Shown here: piece by piece, positions 10,711-20,810 of the stretch
How the letters are laid out: each line of letters begins with the position of its first letter
Position numbering within the stretch: position 1 is the first letter of the stretch
Assembly: GCA_022925895.1 (NCBI GenBank)
Contig: JAKSYS010000187.1
Coordinates: forward strand, 28,742 to 92,741
Source of the DNA: Fragilaria crotonensis
Lineage: Eukaryota > Bacillariophyta > Fragilariophyceae > Fragilariales > Fragilariaceae
Direction of reading: 5' to 3'
DNA: 64,000 nucleotides
Position numbers and translations under genes: made by a program
Notes under the pieces: model-generated
Databases searched by the model: none
What the model saw: only the letters and a program-made list of their open reading frames with translations
What the model was told of the DNA's origin: nothing

Positions 10711-10719
10711 TGACGTATG
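10711..10719. promoter_or_regulatory. CRE-like site TGACGTATG upstream of LCIB paralogue 1
   Basis: TGACGTATG lies 113 bp upstream of the ATG at 10598. The same 9-mer occurs 123 bp upstream of LCIB paralogue 2 and, inverted, 129 bp upstream of the alpha-CA at 20810. The TGACGT core is one of the CO2/cAMP-responsive elements reported for Phaeodactylum CA promoters and is a bZIP-type site. Confidence 0.55.
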
Positions 10720-11892
10720 CCTTTCCGCTTATCCGATCTCCAATCTGCAATACTGGTATGATAGTAGATAGTAGTAGTAATGTTGAGCAATCTCGAGAGG
10801 CACACGCAGCATCGCTCTTCTTCTGATCGTCAAATTATGCATTTTCTTCTTCTCTACTTTAGCACGAGGTAGTACTACAAGTACTTGTACTTTCATCTTC
10901 AGTCCGAGGGAGACGTGTCTATACAATTCGGTCATCGGTCATCGGTCATCGGAATGGTATGTGACAAGAAGATCTAAGATCTTTTTTAGAGGGTCCAGTA
11001 ACTGTATGCCAGTAATACACTACCAAGTAGCAAGTATGCAAACTCCACGCAACTCGTACTGCCGTTAATGGTTAACGCATAGAGGAAAAACGAAAAAGCA
11101 TAACACATATCTTTAAAATTTAACCGGCTTTCTTGGTTCAAAAGTTGCTTTAAAATCAAAGTTGGACTGATCTCATCATCTAATCTGTTGCTCCACCCGC
11201 AGCTTTTCATGATTACAACATGACAATTCACAAATGTCTCATCTCGAATAAGGATGGTACACTACTACTGTTTGCAAGGATCGTGCGGTCGCCACAGTTG
11301 AAATCAGGTCACCTCAAGTGAGGACCCCAGAACAATATGAACCCGCGACACAAAACCTTAATTTACCCCGGCAAAAGCTTCATATTCTCCGGATTTAGGT
11401 AGGGTGCGCCACCCTGGCCACGATAGGGTATCATAGATCCCTCTATCCCTTGAGGAAGTACACCTCAATACTACAGAGTAAAATACTCCGTCCGAGCTCA
11501 AGACGAGGGGCTTCGTCATAATCAGAACAACAATGTCACTAAACACATCCAAGTTCTCTATCCTTGATATGCGCTAAGAACAACAGTGTCAACGTGTCTT
11601 GGAGTATACCTTGATTCCGATATATAACAACTGTTGGAAGTATTTAGCACATGCAACGCACTGTCGGCGTCTACAAGGCAGATGGGATCACCAAATGTAT
11701 GATAACTGTAACACAACATTGCCGTGACGCAATAGCAATGTACTCAAACAAACAGCTGAGGGGTAGTAGCCCGACTACCTGGTACTAGTCTTAGGGAGTT
11801 CAAATATCGATCTTAGATTTACAAGATATCTGCGAAAAAATTATACCCACTCAATGCTCTAGCCAGTTGTGAGCACCATGTGCACGACCTTT
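10720..11892. other. Spacer between the two LCIB genes, no gene seen
   Basis: Contains the distal promoter of paralogue 1 and the 3' flank of paralogue 2. There is a triplet of TCATCGG words at 10933-10951 and many AGTACT-type palindromes, but no supportable coding frame, RNA gene or element end. Confidence 0.45.
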
Positions 11893-12869
11893 TTAGAGGG
11901 CCAAATCAGCGATCTTCTCGTTCTTGTTTGTACGAATGTCGAAGCTCAACGGAACGAAGTAGTCAGATTCGTCTTCAGGTGTGTTGACCTGGACACCACC
12001 CAACAAGGCAATTCTTCCCGAACCTCCAACAGCTTGGCATCCCTTGGCCAAGATTTGTTCCATGATCTCCTTCTGGGCATCATAAAGAGCAAGTGGAAGT
12101 TCGGCCATGACATCCGAAGCCTTGTCAAGACGCTCTCCGTATGGGAGCAACAAGTTGTTCACAAAAGTTTGCTGGGCGTCAACAACGGCAGTGGAGATCT
12201 CCTGTGGTGCGACCTCACCCTTGAGGGCGCACGCAACGTGTCCAGCGGCGGCGCAAGCAGATCCGCAGCATGTGTTGGTCAAGGCAATACCGCGACGGTT
12301 GACCTTTCCGACAGTTCCGTCCTTGTCAATTCCGACGTGTGGTCCAAAGATAACAAGGCAATCACCTCCATCAGGAATGTGGGAGGCGAATGCACCGAAT
12401 GAGGTGAGACCTCCGAATGGGAATCCAGCAAGTCCTCCCATGGAGAAAGTGTCTCCATAGACAGCGGCGAAATCCTTCTCGAGCACACGGTTCACCTCGT
12501 CACAGCACAGAGAGGTGGCAACGAGAGTGGTCGATCCGTATCCATACTTGGAAAGAGCTCCAGTAACCTTGTCGACAAGTTCAGAGTTCGTTACAGCTTT
12601 TGGGTACACGGAAACAACTTTATCGGTGCACTGTGATAGAATTTGTGAGTTAGGATGTCGGACTTGAAACTCACTTCAATGGTGCCATTCGGGTACTTAC
12701 AACAGACTGCTCATTTCAATTCAAGTGACGCCAAGAGTTTCAGAGTGAAGAAAATGACATTAGACTTTACATGATTGTTGCGGTTCCGAATCACTAGTGT
12801 CGAGAGACTTACGAAAGAACGGAACTTGGCAGAGTTGGCGGCCGTGCGCTTCAGAACAACGAGCATCAT
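11893..12869 (-). CDS. LCIB/theta-type carbonic anhydrase paralogue 2
   Basis: Second LCIB-family gene. Exon 1 is 12869-12813 (MMLVVLKRTAANSAKFRSF), micro-exon 12706-12701 (TCTGTT, Ser-Val), exon 3 12630-11893; introns are 106 and 70 nt. The 266-aa product is highly similar to paralogue 1 throughout. Candidate zinc ligands are Cys63/64 (SLCCDE), His119 (FGPHVGI) and Cys142/143 (NTCCGS); the conserved GGLAGFPFGG segment lies between. The N-terminus is rich in Lys/Arg, Ala and Ser without acids, an organelle-targeting look (inference). Coding GC is higher than in paralogue 1, and the opposite strand is open for 177 codons, suggesting strong codon bias and perhaps high expression. Its upstream region has four TGACGT/ACGTCA-type sites. 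Confidence 0.88.
12701..12706 (-). other. 6-nt micro-exon (TCTGTT, Ser-Val) of LCIB paralogue 2
   Basis: On the reverse strand the six bases are flanked by atgagcag and gtaagtac. The intron sequences around it have diverged from paralogue 1, yet both splice sites and the encoded Ser-Val are kept. Skipping it would leave the frame intact, so inclusion could be regulated. Confidence 0.68.
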
Positions 12870-12991
12870 CTTGGGATGTTTGAGTTTGTTGCGTTATTAG
12901 ATGAGGCTGGATCAAGTTGTGAGAATATTCCTTCGTGATGAACCTCTCCATGTTAGCAGAGCATGTGCTATCTCTGTGAACTTGAGGTCTG

Positions 12992-13133
12992 TGACGTATG
13001 TACACCAAGCATTGTCACCAAAGCTGACGAAAGGATGACGTCGATAATGCACGTCTCGTAGGATTCTACGTTTCAAAAGTTCGGACAAGGCAACGTCACT
13101 GTGAAGTCAGAAATTGCATCCTGCTTGACGTCA
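12992..13133. promoter_or_regulatory. Cluster of CRE-like sites upstream of LCIB paralogue 2
   Basis: TGACGTATG at 12992-13000 (123 bp before the ATG), TGACGTCG at 13036-13043, an ACGTCA word at 13093-13098, and the full palindrome TGACGTCA at 13126-13133, immediately followed by another TGACG. A TGACGC word also occurs inside intron 1 at about 12725. Repeated TGACGT/ACGTCA sites are how the CO2/cAMP response of Phaeodactylum CA promoters has been described. Function here is inference. Confidence 0.55.
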
Positions 13134-13139
13134 TGACGA

Positions 13140-14411
13140 CGCCAAGTTGTTGTGACGATCTTGACAACGGAATTTGAAAAATGGAACGGGGCGAAAGTTC
13201 GCCTTCGACCGACACGACTCGCGTACCAGTTGGTGGATTCCGCTTATAGTTTGTGTAGCAGTGCGCATCGAGTAAGCATCGTTTAACCCCGAGATCACAT
13301 TCCTCACATGCTAGTTGGATCTACTAGTTCAGTTGTCGTCAAGAGCATTGGACATCGATACGTGGCAACGCAGACCTCCGTTTCGACTCTCCCAGTGGAT
13401 GCCACCCACTCCTTACTTTTCCTGACGGAAGCAGGCGCAAATGGAAATAGAAATGATATTGAAAGGGAGTCCGACATAGGTGTGATTGCAACCTTTGTTT
13501 GGGCGTCGACTCGCTTCACTTTCTTATCAGGTGAATCACATCTTGCGCTCTGGAACGCAAATGCGGTTCATCTTGGAGGGTGAAGTCCATGGTTATAGGT
13601 CGAGTGGAAATGGAGGTTCTTGTGAGTTTTGTGAGATGACAGGATGGCAAACGTCCATGGGCATTGCGTGCCCAGGAGTCTGGAGGCCAATCTGCAGGCC
13701 TATTAAGTCCTCGTGAATTATAGCTTTGCACTCGAAGATGTGTAGTCCTCCGCGTATGACTGAAGCCTTACTGGAATAGGAGTACTACCGTTGGTGGTAC
13801 AGCCTGCCATACAGCTGTGCGATTGCTTGCCGTGCCATAGGTACTAGTACAATTAGCACGTGGCACCCTAAAATGAGCGATCGGCAGGCTATTTGCACCG
13901 TATCAGGCTATTCGACTGCACCTGAAAAATTTCGAGGCCGTCTCATCCGTCACACAATGAGAAAGGCCTTATTGATTCCCTGGAGCACTAACAAGGCTCT
14001 TAATATGGAGCCTTGGCCCTATATTGCATGAACTCGGAAGGCCAATATTACCTCTAACCGCGTAGCATGAGGCCCATCCGATGGTTTGAAGTTAAGTTCG
14101 ATGGCAGGTGTATCAGGGAAGAATCGTTTGCGAAGAGAGAGAGACACACACACAGGATAGCTCGTAACGACCCCCTCCATTTCCCAGGAGTATCCATATC
14201 ATCCAGAGGGGAGTTCCATGACGGTTGCTAAACTCGAGGTGAGTTCAAGTCTCAGTTGTTGCAGTTGCGTAGAACAATGCATGTCAACTAGCATGTTTGA
14301 GGGTCTGACTAATACCTGTTGAACAGGGGTTGGATCAACAACCATTGTGAACTAAACATACCTTACTCTGACGAGTGCTGAGCGTGATTGGAGAAGCTAC
14401 AGTGAGATTCC
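13140..14411. other. Intergenic, no convincing gene
   Basis: Short forward frames (13308-13583 and 13486-13716) overlap in different frames and show no recognisable motif. They might be exons of a small gene but cannot be supported. 13740-13870 holds more GTAC palindromes. No element ends were seen. Confidence 0.4.
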
Positions 14412-15765
14412 TTGTCGATTTCATCAGTTGGCCTTCAAGGCCCCAAGCGCGCGCAGCAGGCAAAGTGGCGTTGGCAACTAATTCCAAGAAGATATTCCAA
14501 ATCGTCGTACAAAAAGAGAGAACCAGTCAGCATGCAGCACGTCGCACTGACGCGAGAGGCAATAGAAGGAGAGCACCTGCAGTTGTCAGTGGCTCGGAAG
14601 AGACCAATTGTCACAAATGCTGTCAATCCAGGAACAACACAACGAAATCGAAGTCGGGACACCACTTGGGGCCATGGTTCTTCGATCGGTAACATGGATG
14701 GTCACTCGTCGTGCTGGAACACGACTATTATTCGTTCTCCATACGGCGTTGAACCCGTAAGTACAAACGGGGAAAGCATTGCAATGCAGTTGGTTTCCAC
14801 ATCTCATCGCACGACTGAAGTACATTCCGACCATTCCTCCCATGTCAGACCCATCAAACTTTTCCAACGGCACTGCGATACCTCTGTTAATTTCGACTGC
14901 CATGTCGGTTGGGATGACGTTGGGACAGCTCTCGCATCGTCTTTCGGAAGCGCCACAGCTTTCGCAGGTGCTATCGACAAAGGCTTCCAATTCGTCAAAG
15001 TTGGCTTTATCTGCAAGTCTCTTCGAGGTTGAATCTCGAGCACTTCTGAAAAGGTCAATGATGCTGGCCGGCTTTGAAGAGGAGGACGTGTTGGAGGGTT
15101 CTGAACGGCACAATCAAGTCGCCGCGGCGATTCACAACGAGGAACGCCAACGATTGGAAATCTTGATGCTTTCCAAACTGCGCCCGTGTGGTAGTGTGGA
15201 GGAACTCGTCCGTGATTCATCCCCGAAATATTTTTCGACTCAAGGTACGGCTGATTCAAGGATAACCACTCCATCGTTTCCGTCGGAAGGCCCCACCTTT
15301 GCCACTACCGAAGTGCGCCCTTGCGCATCAAGTCGCCGTCGTCGTCGCCATATGCATCGTCGGGGTAAATGCGGCCACAAAGCAATTCTCCATAGACCAC
15401 CTGGCAAACCGGCACACATTGATTTTGTGGTTGGTGACATGATTGAATGTTTCGAAGGAATTAAGCCTGTGGGTCCTAGTGGAGAGGGTGCCATGTGGCC
15501 GAGTGGATTTTTATGCGAAGAGATTGGCTCTCCTGAGGATCCGGTCCCACAGGATGTGGTGTGCGGGTCAAGTCTCAATGATTCTGATAGCGAAAAAGCG
15601 AAACCCCGGCACCGCCGCCCCCGGCAACTTTTGATGTCCGACAATGATTTTCTTGGGCCAGACGGAAGCGATGATTTCTTTTTACCTCATGGTGATGACG
15701 ACGTTCTACTCGGACTTCTCAAGCTATGCGATACAGACACTGCGCGGGCCATGGAAGAGGTCTAA
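14412..15765 (+). CDS. Uncharacterised protein with Arg-rich and acidic regions
   Basis: Not recognised. A forward frame from about 14412 (or a later ATG at 14694) reads to a donor at 14757 (CCC|gtaagt). The main frame runs to 15765 and is open from before 14779. An intron 14757-14820 (64 nt, ending gaag) would join them in frame (GVEP then YIPTIPPM). The product has a helical Ser/Ala/Leu-rich middle (QLSHRLSEAPQLSQVLSTKAS), an Arg cluster (SSRRRRRHMHRRGKCGHKA), a conserved-looking stretch (HIDFVVGDMIECFEG) and a strongly acidic C-terminus (GSDDFFLPHGDDD). The basic cluster suggests a nuclear or nucleic-acid-associated protein, but this is weak. It sits between the LCIB pair and the alpha-CA pair, on the forward strand. 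Confidence 0.55.
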
Positions 15766-15995
15766 GGGGAAACCCAGGAATCGGAGCGCTTGATGTCAAC
15801 AACGTATTGATAATCCCAACCCTGGTAAACTTTTAGAACTCCGAGCATTTTAATCCAAATCATTGGTAACTTTCAACCAGAACGAATGCCGCGGTTTACA
15901 GCATGGCCGTTCATGATTAAAATGGCATTGAACCATATCTGGCTTTACAAGAGAGACCATCTGCAGTGTGTGTAAAAGAAAACAGCAACAGCACA

Positions 15996-16949
15996 TTAAA
16001 GCTCTGATGCGATCATGTCATTACCACAGGATACAGTCATATCATAGCATCCTAAGATTGTTTGCTTTCCACACCCTGAACAAAAGTTCTTCCATCGTTG
16101 CAAGTATGGCAAGAATTCATCTGCAATTGGCATCATAAAGATGTTGATCCAATTGATTCCACTCACATCCATGGCATGGAACCGTGCGACCAAATCCGTT
16201 TCGGTCAAATCGGTTCGATTCATGAGACCAATTCCCAAAAGATTGCGTGGAACATACGTGACATGCCAATCGAGAGCACCCAAGAATCGTCCAGTTGAAA
16301 AGTAGTATGTATCCATGACAAGCCATCGTTGCAATGTTGCCGTTTGAAGTGTCTCAACAACTTGTGGATCCATCGTATAGTCAGATGGATTCCTAGCACA
16401 CGGACTATTGTCGGGTGCTTGGTTGATTCCAAAGAGTGCTTGGACGGCAGATGTGACGGGTATTCCATAAGGTTCCAATCCTTGTGCGAATCGACTTTGC
16501 CATGCCGTCCATGAAACAAAGTCGGATGTGGAGGCTCGTGGTGCACAATCTCGTTCGTCGTCCATGGAAAATCCCTGAATGTGCAAATGGTGGTGCAGGG
16601 CGAGGGCGTCCGTGATGAATAATTCAACGGGAGAATTGTGAGGAATGGAACCAGAAATGATGAGCTGGAATTTCGTATTCGAATTCTTGGCAGCTTGGAA
16701 CAAGGGAGCACAATTTTTCCATGCTGTCTGATCTAATTTCAATCCGCGGTCGGAAAATGAACATCCACACCATGCCTGAATGCCATCAATCATTGTGTTC
16801 CAAGTTGCATTGTTCAATTGACGAATCTGATCTGGTGCGCTTTTGTCATTTCCGTTTGCCCACGCCCAAAGTTGACGAGTTGCCGGTTGACTGTTGGAAT
16901 AAGGGAGGACTAGTAGGAGAAGGAGAAGCGGGAGACGAATGGAAGGCAT
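15996..16949 (-). CDS. Secreted protein, possibly GH18-like TIM barrel
   Basis: Single-exon 317-aa frame. The N-terminus (MPSIRLPLLLLLLVLPYSNSQ) is a clear signal peptide, so the protein enters the secretory pathway. The body shows a barrel-like pattern of hydrophobic strands. The segment HIQGFSMDDERDC resembles the acidic strand-end motif of GH18 chitinase/chitobiase-type enzymes (DGxxxDxE), but the match is partial. Paired cysteines occur in AWCGCSF, NFCSGCG and TVSCGND, as in disulfide-bonded extracellular proteins. A role in wall or glycan processing is possible; no substrate can be named. It stands tail to tail with the gene ending at 15765, about 230 bp away. Confidence 0.6.
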   Translation of the reverse strand: MPSIRLPLLLLLLVLPYSNSQPATRQLWAWANGNDKSAPDQIRQLNNATWNTMIDGIQAWCGCSFSDRGLKLDQTAWKNCAPLFQAAKNSNTKFQLIISGSIPHNSPVELFITDALALHHHLHIQGFSMDDERDCAPRASTSDFVSWTAWQSRFAQGLEPYGIPVTSAVQALFGINQAPDNSPCARNPSDYTMDPQVVETLQTATLQRWLVMDTYYFSTGRFLGALDWHVTYVPRNLLGIGLMNRTDLTETDLVARFHAMDVSGINWINIFMMPIADEFLPYLQRWKNFCSGCGKQTILGCYDMTVSCGNDMIASEL

Positions 16950-17345
16950 GGTTGATATCGTATGGATTCAATTGTGCGGCCTTTCATTGTTTTACTTGTA
17001 CTGAACGGAGCCGATCCAAAATCCGTATCTTCGTGAATTGTTTTGAACCGATCCATTTGCGGCATTCCTACGTGGACAATACACTGACGGTACAGTATTA
17101 CGACTGTGTATGGCTGAGTATTGAATCGTCTACGCGAAGTACTGCACACTGGAGCACTGAACGCTGCAGTGCTACTGCAGACAAAGTCAAAATCTGGCGC
17201 TCTCATTTGCTGCCACCGCTGCTAGTCATGGCCATGACGGACTGCTACGGCGATTTTCTGCGTGAGGCGGGCTTGACTCACACTGCCTGTCCTATCCATC
17301 ACAAAAACGTTGGAGAATAGGATTGAGCACAGCAAAGGTGGCATC

Positions 17346-18629
17346 ATGTCTGGAAAACAGAAACGAAAACGAAGAAAGCACTCTCAACGTAATCGACCAT
17401 GGGTGCAAATCTTCCTCGCGGTTGTGGCAACCTTGGTGCTTTGTTTGAACTTCTTTACCATGCTTCACTCGCAGACAATTAATGTTGAAAGTGGTATCAT
17501 CCTTGCATCCCAAAATCCGCAAGTGGAATCGATCACTCTCGAATCTCTCGTCGATCTTGATCCAGAACTCATTCGACGGATATCAAGGAACACCACCAAC
17601 ACTACCTTGGCCGAAGCATCACAGGGAAAGGAACCAATCTTACGTCTCTTGCAGGAGGCTGGTATTGAAATACATGATGCACGGGTGATCCAATTGCTTC
17701 CCACACTGCAACAAGTCGAACAGCTCTACGGCAAATCCGGACCTCGAATTCTGGGTCTGGCCCAATGTGAACACTTCCGCTCCAACGGTGGTCAAGCCAT
17801 GGGCATTGCTGGCATGTTTGATTCTGGAACCAACCTAGCAGCACTTTATCTAGATAATAATTGTGTTCTACCGGATCAAGGAGATGGTCATGCTGTGGAC
17901 ATTTTATGGCAAGTCCCGTGGGGAAAACATGTGGTGGCAGAAATGCGCAAGGACCATCACATGGCGACGGCGGCCACAGCAGCAGCAGGAGGAGCGACGG
18001 TGATGAGATCATCTGGTAGTACGGGTATTACAACTTTGAAGGATTATGTGGTTGACCATGCCGCTGTCATGCCCATTGTTATGATCCGCGATCCATACTT
18101 TTGGATGCAATCCATGTGCCGACATCATTACGGTGCACAGTGGTTCCATTCCAAAGAACACTGTCCGAATCTGGTACCAAATCATGTTGACTACAAACTC
18201 TACCATTTTCCCAAGGGCACCATCCCCGTCCACATCAAATACGATTTCGGAGTGCGTCAATGGGACTCGTTGGCGCATCTATGGAGCTCGTGGTATCAAC
18301 AGTATTATAAGGATGCTGACTATCCTCGACTTGTGGTCCGATTCGAAGATTTTATTTTCTATCCAAAACAAGTTACACAACAAATCTGTGCCTGTGCCGG
18401 AGGTACAATACGTGATGACCAAGGCTTTACCTATCAAGTCGAGTCTGCGAAACTTGGTCCTGGACATGGCACGGCACGTACATCGTGGGTATCAGCAATG
18501 GTTCGATATGGTTCATCGGGACATGATCGTCTCAAGGGTATGACAAAAGAGGACTTGCAGCTGGCAGACGAAACGTTCGACCTGGAAATGATGCAAGCAT
18601 TATCGTACCAACCTTCGGCTTGCTGTTGA
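17346..18629 (+). CDS. Golgi-type sulfotransferase-like type II membrane protein
   Basis: The start was chosen at the ATG at 17346, where a basic cytosolic tail (MSGKQKRKRRKHSQRNRPW) leads into a signal-anchor (VQIFLAVVATLVLCLNFFTML); an upstream in-frame ATG at 17310 would only lengthen the tail. The lumenal domain has GMFDSGTNLAALYL, fitting the 5'-phosphosulfate loop, and MPIVMIRDPYFWMQSMCRH, fitting the 3'-phosphate RDP...S motif of PAPS-dependent sulfotransferases. LVVRFEDFIFYP is the usual strand before the C-terminal region. It is 427 aa, single exon and intact. The likely role is sulfation of secreted polysaccharide or glycoprotein in the Golgi; the substrate is unknown. A five-unit tandem repeat starts 18 bp after its stop. 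Confidence 0.72.
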   Translation: MSGKQKRKRRKHSQRNRPWVQIFLAVVATLVLCLNFFTMLHSQTINVESGIILASQNPQVESITLESLVDLDPELIRRISRNTTNTTLAEASQGKEPILRLLQEAGIEIHDARVIQLLPTLQQVEQLYGKSGPRILGLAQCEHFRSNGGQAMGIAGMFDSGTNLAALYLDNNCVLPDQGDGHAVDILWQVPWGKHVVAEMRKDHHMATAATAAAGGATVMRSSGSTGITTLKDYVVDHAAVMPIVMIRDPYFWMQSMCRHHYGAQWFHSKEHCPNLVPNHVDYKLYHFPKGTIPVHIKYDFGVRQWDSLAHLWSSWYQQYYKDADYPRLVVRFEDFIFYPKQVTQQICACAGGTIRDDQGFTYQVESAKLGPGHGTARTSWVSAMVRYGSSGHDRLKGMTKEDLQLADETFDLEMMQALSYQPSACC

Positions 18630-18646
18630 TTTATATGAACTGGTTT

Positions 18647-18966
18647 GTGGTGAGGCAGAGTTTTGATCGCACGCGTCAACTCCACAGTCCACAGAGCACA
18701 CATGAGGTGGTGAGACGGAGTTTTGATCGCTCGCGTCAAGGTCGACTCCAGTCTACTACAGAGCACACATGCGGTGGTGAGGCAGAGTTTTGATGGCACA
18801 AGTCAACGTCAACTCCAGTCCACAGAGCACACATGCTGTGGTGAGAAGGTGTTTTATTTGCATGCGTCAATGTCAACTCCAGTTCACAGAGCACACATGC
18901 TGTGGTGAGACGGAGTTTTGATCGCACAGCGTCAACGTCATCTCCAGTCCACAGAGCACACATGCG
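18647..18966. repeat. Tandem repeat, five copies of about 61-66 bp
   Basis: Units start with GTGGTGAG(G/A)C(A/G)GAG at about 18647, 18708, 18774, 18838 and 18901, and end with CAGAGCACACATG. Each carries GTCAACGTC- or GTCAAGGTC-like words, which resemble bZIP half sites but may be incidental. Copies differ by substitutions and small indels. It lies directly in the 3' flank of the sulfotransferase gene and could be within its UTR. Confidence 0.85.
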
Positions 18967-19626
18967 GTCTAGGATAACGTTCCAGGAGATGATGATGATC
19001 CAGATATGCTGTCAAGCATTTTTCCACCATTTAACACTAACTCGAACATAGTGATAAACTTTTGAGGAAGGCGAGTCGTCGAAAGCTACGGAATGTTAGT
19101 ACCTGGTATTGTGATACGTAGAACGTGTCTCGAGATGTGGACAACTTCTGTGTTTTCTAACAAAATCCATCCCATCATACTGTAAGCGTAATTTACCATT
19201 AAATTGTCGTTATCATGGTTAAAACTGCTGCACCAAAACATATGTCATACGTTCGAACTGGTACTGGCGTACGTAGGAGGAGTAACTTCGTTCACATCAA
19301 AATGAAAGCGACCAAATCCCAAGAAGATTCCCTCCTCCCTTTTGTTTGTCACACACGCATGTTCACAACTGGACAAAAAGGAGTTGCGTAATGAACAATA
19401 AACCATGCAACAAGCAGGTGGCACACCACGTGATGTTTCGGATGACCCTTCTGAACCTCTTTGGAAGGACATGAAAGATGTACATGGAGATGCGAGGCAT
19501 GATGTGAGATAGCGCATCAAGAACAACAAATTAATTCTTGTATTAAAGTTTAAGTAAAGATGCCCTGATAGATTGAACCCCAACGAGCAGCGTAGCGCGA
19601 AACACAAGAGACAAAAGACATGGCCT
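18967..19626. other. Intergenic, no gene seen
   Basis: 3' flank of the alpha-CA gene at 19627-20810. Reverse-strand frames here are continuations of shadows of that gene. No motif was recognised. Confidence 0.4.
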
Positions 19627-20810
19627 TTACAACATCGTAGCAAGGACCGCGAGCGCCAGTCCAGCAACGGCAGAGCCAGAGACTGTGGCTGAGGACTTGG
19701 TGGGAGACGTAGTTGGTGCGGTATCCGCTTCCTCGACTGAGGAAGAAGTGTCAGCCAACGGATCGACAAAATCCGTTGGACAGATGCGGTTGATCTCGCG
19801 GCCGTTAATGTTCTGGACTGGACGACCAGTAAAACCAGAATCGGCGGCGACCGAGCCCAGTTCACATGTTTCGGGGTTTACCCAGTCGATGATTAGGGTG
19901 GTCAATCGGAGGAACTCACGCGGCGAGATGGAAACAGCCGTGTCAACCACATTCCAAAAGACAATCTCTGAACACGGTGGAGTCGTCAGAGATCCTTGAT
20001 AAGTGTACGTGGTAGCTCCTTCTGGAAGCAATGCATACGGGTTGAAGGCTTGTGCGAGCTTGCGTGCTCCTTCATCCTCTTGGGCTGTGCGTCTGCGCAT
20101 GCCACCGCTTTGCTCGGCGGTGGCATTGGTGGCGACGATAGCAGTGCCATTCCCTGCATCAGCACAAAGAAGATTCGTTCTGGCAGGGACTTTTTCCCAC
20201 TCAGTCAAGAGGTCGCTGAAGACTTTCCCCCCGTCGGCGTCAGTTGGTTCCAAGAAGAGTCCAAGAACAGAGAGTCCATCACCGCCTACCTCCTTATGAA
20301 CCACGTGAAGGTCTGCTCCGAAGTATCGCCCATTGAGGGCATGATCAGACCCTGTGTGAATGTGAAACTGGATGGCATCATATGGCACAGGCTTTCCTGG
20401 GATGGTCATGCGTGGCAATGTACATCCAGATACTTCGTTGTTGTAGGTAGCCAGAATAGTGTGGTCGTTGACCGAGAACTCAATGTCAGAGAGAGTGCAA
20501 GTTCCAGGCTGTAGGCAAACCAGATGAAGGGCAGGCGCGATGAGCACGATCGTGAATTTGAAAATGCATTGCAATTCATATTGCTCCTTACCGCGAAAAC
20601 GTAATCCCCAGTAGTGTCGCAAGAGCTGACTGGAACATCTATGCCTGACTGAGCTGCGCCACCGCATTGGTTGTCAACAGTTGGACCAAGGTCAAGGGAA
20701 CCCCATGCATTTGGAGCCTTGTCGCTGTCTGGCTTGTATGAAAAGGAGCCGGATCCAAGGGAGGAGACGACCGATGGGAGAACGGCGACGATAACACTGG
20801 AGATCTTCAT
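19627..20810 (-). CDS. Alpha carbonic anhydrase 1, secreted, two exons
   Basis: Exon 1 is 20810-20592 and exon 2 is 20508-19627; the intron 20509-20591 is 83 nt (gtaagg...ctacag, phase 0). The 366-aa product starts with a signal peptide (MKISSVIVAVLPSVVSSL), then FSYKPDSD and QCGGAAQSGIDVP, the latter like the GxxQSPI(N/D) start of alpha-CAs. Zinc ligands are His122 and His124 (QFHIH) and His141 (DLHVVH). The SLTTPPCSE segment carries the conserved active-site Thr. A low-complexity insertion (NATAEQSGGMRRRTAQEDEG) interrupts the domain. The C-terminus ends in a hydrophobic tail (AVAGLALAVLATML) after a Ser/Thr-rich spacer, suggesting a GPI or membrane anchor. It catalyses CO2 + H2O to bicarbonate + H+ in a secretory or extracellular compartment. 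It is divergent from alpha-CA 2, 711 bp between ATGs. Confidence 0.9.

Noticed and set aside
11869-12402. 177-aa forward open frame opposite LCIB paralogue 2
   Set aside because: It is a shadow of a conserved gene with biased codons; it shows no domain of its own and the reverse strand has clear LCIB motifs and splice sites.
18647-18966. Repeats with possible spacers
   Set aside because: Whole 61-66 bp units are similar end to end, so no repeat-spacer pattern exists.
19996-20514. 172-aa forward frame opposite alpha-CA 1
   Set aside because: Antisense shadow; the reverse strand encodes the zinc-binding domain.
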